Positions 4,482-5,140 of a stretch of 5,140 nucleotides of DNA are shown one piece after another. Position 1 is the stretch's first letter; each line of letters opens with the position of its first letter. The notes beneath the pieces were generated by a model. It had not been told where the DNA came from. It searched no databases and worked only from the letters and a program-made list of their open reading frames with translations. The stretch covers positions 1 through 5,140 of the forward strand of contig DLGG01000134.1 of NCBI GenBank assembly GCA_002482565.1. The letters run 5' to 3'. Origin of the DNA: Solidesulfovibrio magneticus (lineage in GTDB: Bacteria > Desulfobacterota > Desulfovibrionia > Desulfovibrionales > Desulfovibrionaceae). Position numbers and translations under genes: made by a program.

Positions 4482-4931
4482 CTAATCGCTCATGGCGAAG
4501 TCCACGCGGATCTTGAACAACCTGTCGGCGGGCAGGTTGAGGATGGCCACGCCGGTTTGTTCGGTGATGGCGGCCAGGTCCTGGCGGATGGCCTCCCGGG
4601 AAGGGCCAATCATGGTGAACCAGATGTTGTAGCCATGGGCGCGCAGGTAGTTGTGGGTGACGCCGGGGTGTTCGTTGACGGCCTTGGTGAAGGCCTCGAA
4701 CTTGTCCTCGGGCACCGAGGCGGCGCACAGGGTGGATTTGAAGCCGATTTTCGCCGACTGGAAGTTGGCCCCGATGCGGCGGATGATGCCCGAGGCCCTA
4801 AGCGCCCGCACCCGGGCCAGGGTTTCGGCTTCGGTCAGGCCCACCTGTTCGCCGATGGCGGCATAGGGGCGCGGGGCAATGGGGAACCCGGTCTGAATGA
4901 TGTCGAGAATACGCTTGTCCGTGGCGTCCAT
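4482..4931 (-). CDS. ahbA: Siroheme decarboxylase subunit (AhbA/AhbB, Lrp/AsnC-like)
   Basis: A 149-residue protein with the Lrp/AsnC-type layout: an N-terminal winged-helix-like region (about 1-60, starting MDATDKRILDIIQTGFPI) and an alpha/beta ligand domain (about 64-147). The motifs HNYLR (93-97) and YNIWF (101-105) are typical of the AhbA/AhbB (NirDLGH) family and not of amino-acid-sensing Lrp regulators. AhbA and AhbB together decarboxylate siroheme to 12,18-didecarboxysiroheme, the first step of the siroheme-dependent heme pathway. They often get misnamed as AsnC regulators. The alpha subunit is my preferred call because the gene is not beside other heme genes, but AhbB cannot be excluded. 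The ATG at 4931 follows the GGDEF stop by 2 nt and has no strong Shine-Dalgarno, which suggests translational coupling. The partner subunit and AhbC/AhbD must lie elsewhere. Confidence 0.85.
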   Translation of the reverse strand: MDATDKRILDIIQTGFPIAPRPYAAIGEQVGLTEAETLARVRALRASGIIRRIGANFQSAKIGFKSTLCAASVPEDKFEAFTKAVNEHPGVTHNYLRAHGYNIWFTMIGPSREAIRQDLAAITEQTGVAILNLPADRLFKIRVDFAMSD

Positions 4932-4933
4932 GG

Positions 4934-5140
4934 TTACCGTACTTCGGTTTGCGGGGGCGCTTCGCGCTCCACCCGGTTGCGTCCGCCGTCCTTGGCCCGG
5001 TACAGGGCCTCGTCGGCGCGTTTGATGAGGTCTTCGGGCTTGTCGCCCGGCCGCCAGGCGGCCAGGCCGAAGCTGGCCGTGACCCGGCCGACCCCGGCAA
5101 AGGGTTCGTCGGCCACGGCCCGGCGCAGGCGCTCGGCCAG
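4934..5140 (-). CDS. GGDEF diguanylate cyclase, C-terminal fragment
   Basis: The last 68 residues of a longer protein whose 5' part lies beyond the right edge. The frame is open through position 5140. The sequence matches the end of a GGDEF domain: AERLRRAV, then VTASFGLAAW, then DLIKRADEALYRAKDGGRNRV near the C-terminus. GGDEF domains make cyclic di-GMP from two GTP. The GG[DE]EF catalytic signature and any sensor domain are outside the window, so activity and input are unknown. A GTG at 5116 could be misread as a start, but it falls inside the conserved domain. The stop TAA at 4934-4936 sits 2 nt before the ahb start codon, so the two genes are very likely co-transcribed. Confidence 0.9.
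   Translation of the reverse strand: MAERLRRAVADEPFAGVGRVTASFGLAAWRPGDKPEDLIKRADEALYRAKDGGRNRVEREAPPQTEVR

Noticed and set aside
3676..4485. Plus-strand open frame (269 codons) across the gap and trxC
   Set aside because: Most of it is antisense to trxC, and the Gly/Arg/His-rich product looks like no family. The part in the gap is interrupted by the trxC terminator hairpin.
4482..4931. Reading the Ahb gene as an Lrp/AsnC transcription regulator
   Set aside because: The HNYLR and YNIWF motifs and the overall sequence match siroheme decarboxylase subunits, which share the Lrp fold but are enzymes.
4934..5116. Separate small gene starting at GTG 5116
   Set aside because: The frame stays open to the window edge, and the residues before 5116 (LAERLRRA) continue the GGDEF domain. 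It is the tail of a larger protein.

Overview
This GC-rich window most likely comes from a sulfate-reducing deltaproteobacterium of the Desulfovibrio / Solidesulfovibrio type. The evidence is a stand-alone AhbA/AhbB-type siroheme decarboxylase subunit, which belongs to the siroheme-to-heme route of sulfate reducers and methanogens. A FeoB-associated Cys-rich membrane peptide, a two-domain universal stress protein, a large chemoreceptor and a GGDEF protein also fit that group. The assignment rests on gene content and base composition alone.

Layout, left to right. A weak intrinsic terminator (about 4-23) ends a minus-strand two-domain universal stress protein gene (31-900). Positions 901-1164 form a divergent regulatory region. 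It holds a leader hairpin, a TTATGC-N6-GCATAA inverted repeat and a perfect 9-1-9 palindrome resembling a Fur box. The palindrome lies directly upstream of the only plus-strand gene, a 58-residue Cys-rich membrane peptide (1168-1344). After a non-coding stretch with hairpins (1345-1591), a minus-strand methyl-accepting chemotaxis protein fills 1592-3493. It has its own sigma70-like promoter (3588-3616) and a 33-bp perfect palindrome just past its stop. Positions 3494-3945 hold no gene I can support, but contain the mcp promoter, several inverted repeats and a trx terminator. The right end is a minus-strand group read from the right edge inward: the C-terminus of a GGDEF diguanylate cyclase (4934-5140, cut by the window), a siroheme decarboxylase subunit whose ATG lies 2 nt after the cyclase stop (4482-4931), and a zinc-finger thioredoxin of the TrxC type (3946-4386).

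How the genes relate. The themes are iron and heme supply (Fur-like site with the Feo-associated peptide; the Ahb subunit), redox and stress handling (TrxC, Usp) and signalling (MCP, GGDEF). The GGDEF-ahb junction suggests co-transcription and translational coupling. The other genes look like separate transcription units. I see no mobile element, CRISPR array, tRNA or rRNA, and no clear sign of an undescribed multi-gene system. The most interesting points are the Fur-like palindrome at the small, easily missed iron gene, the chemoreceptor's HAMP-like array and C-terminal pentapeptide, and the linkage of a diguanylate cyclase to a heme-pathway enzyme.
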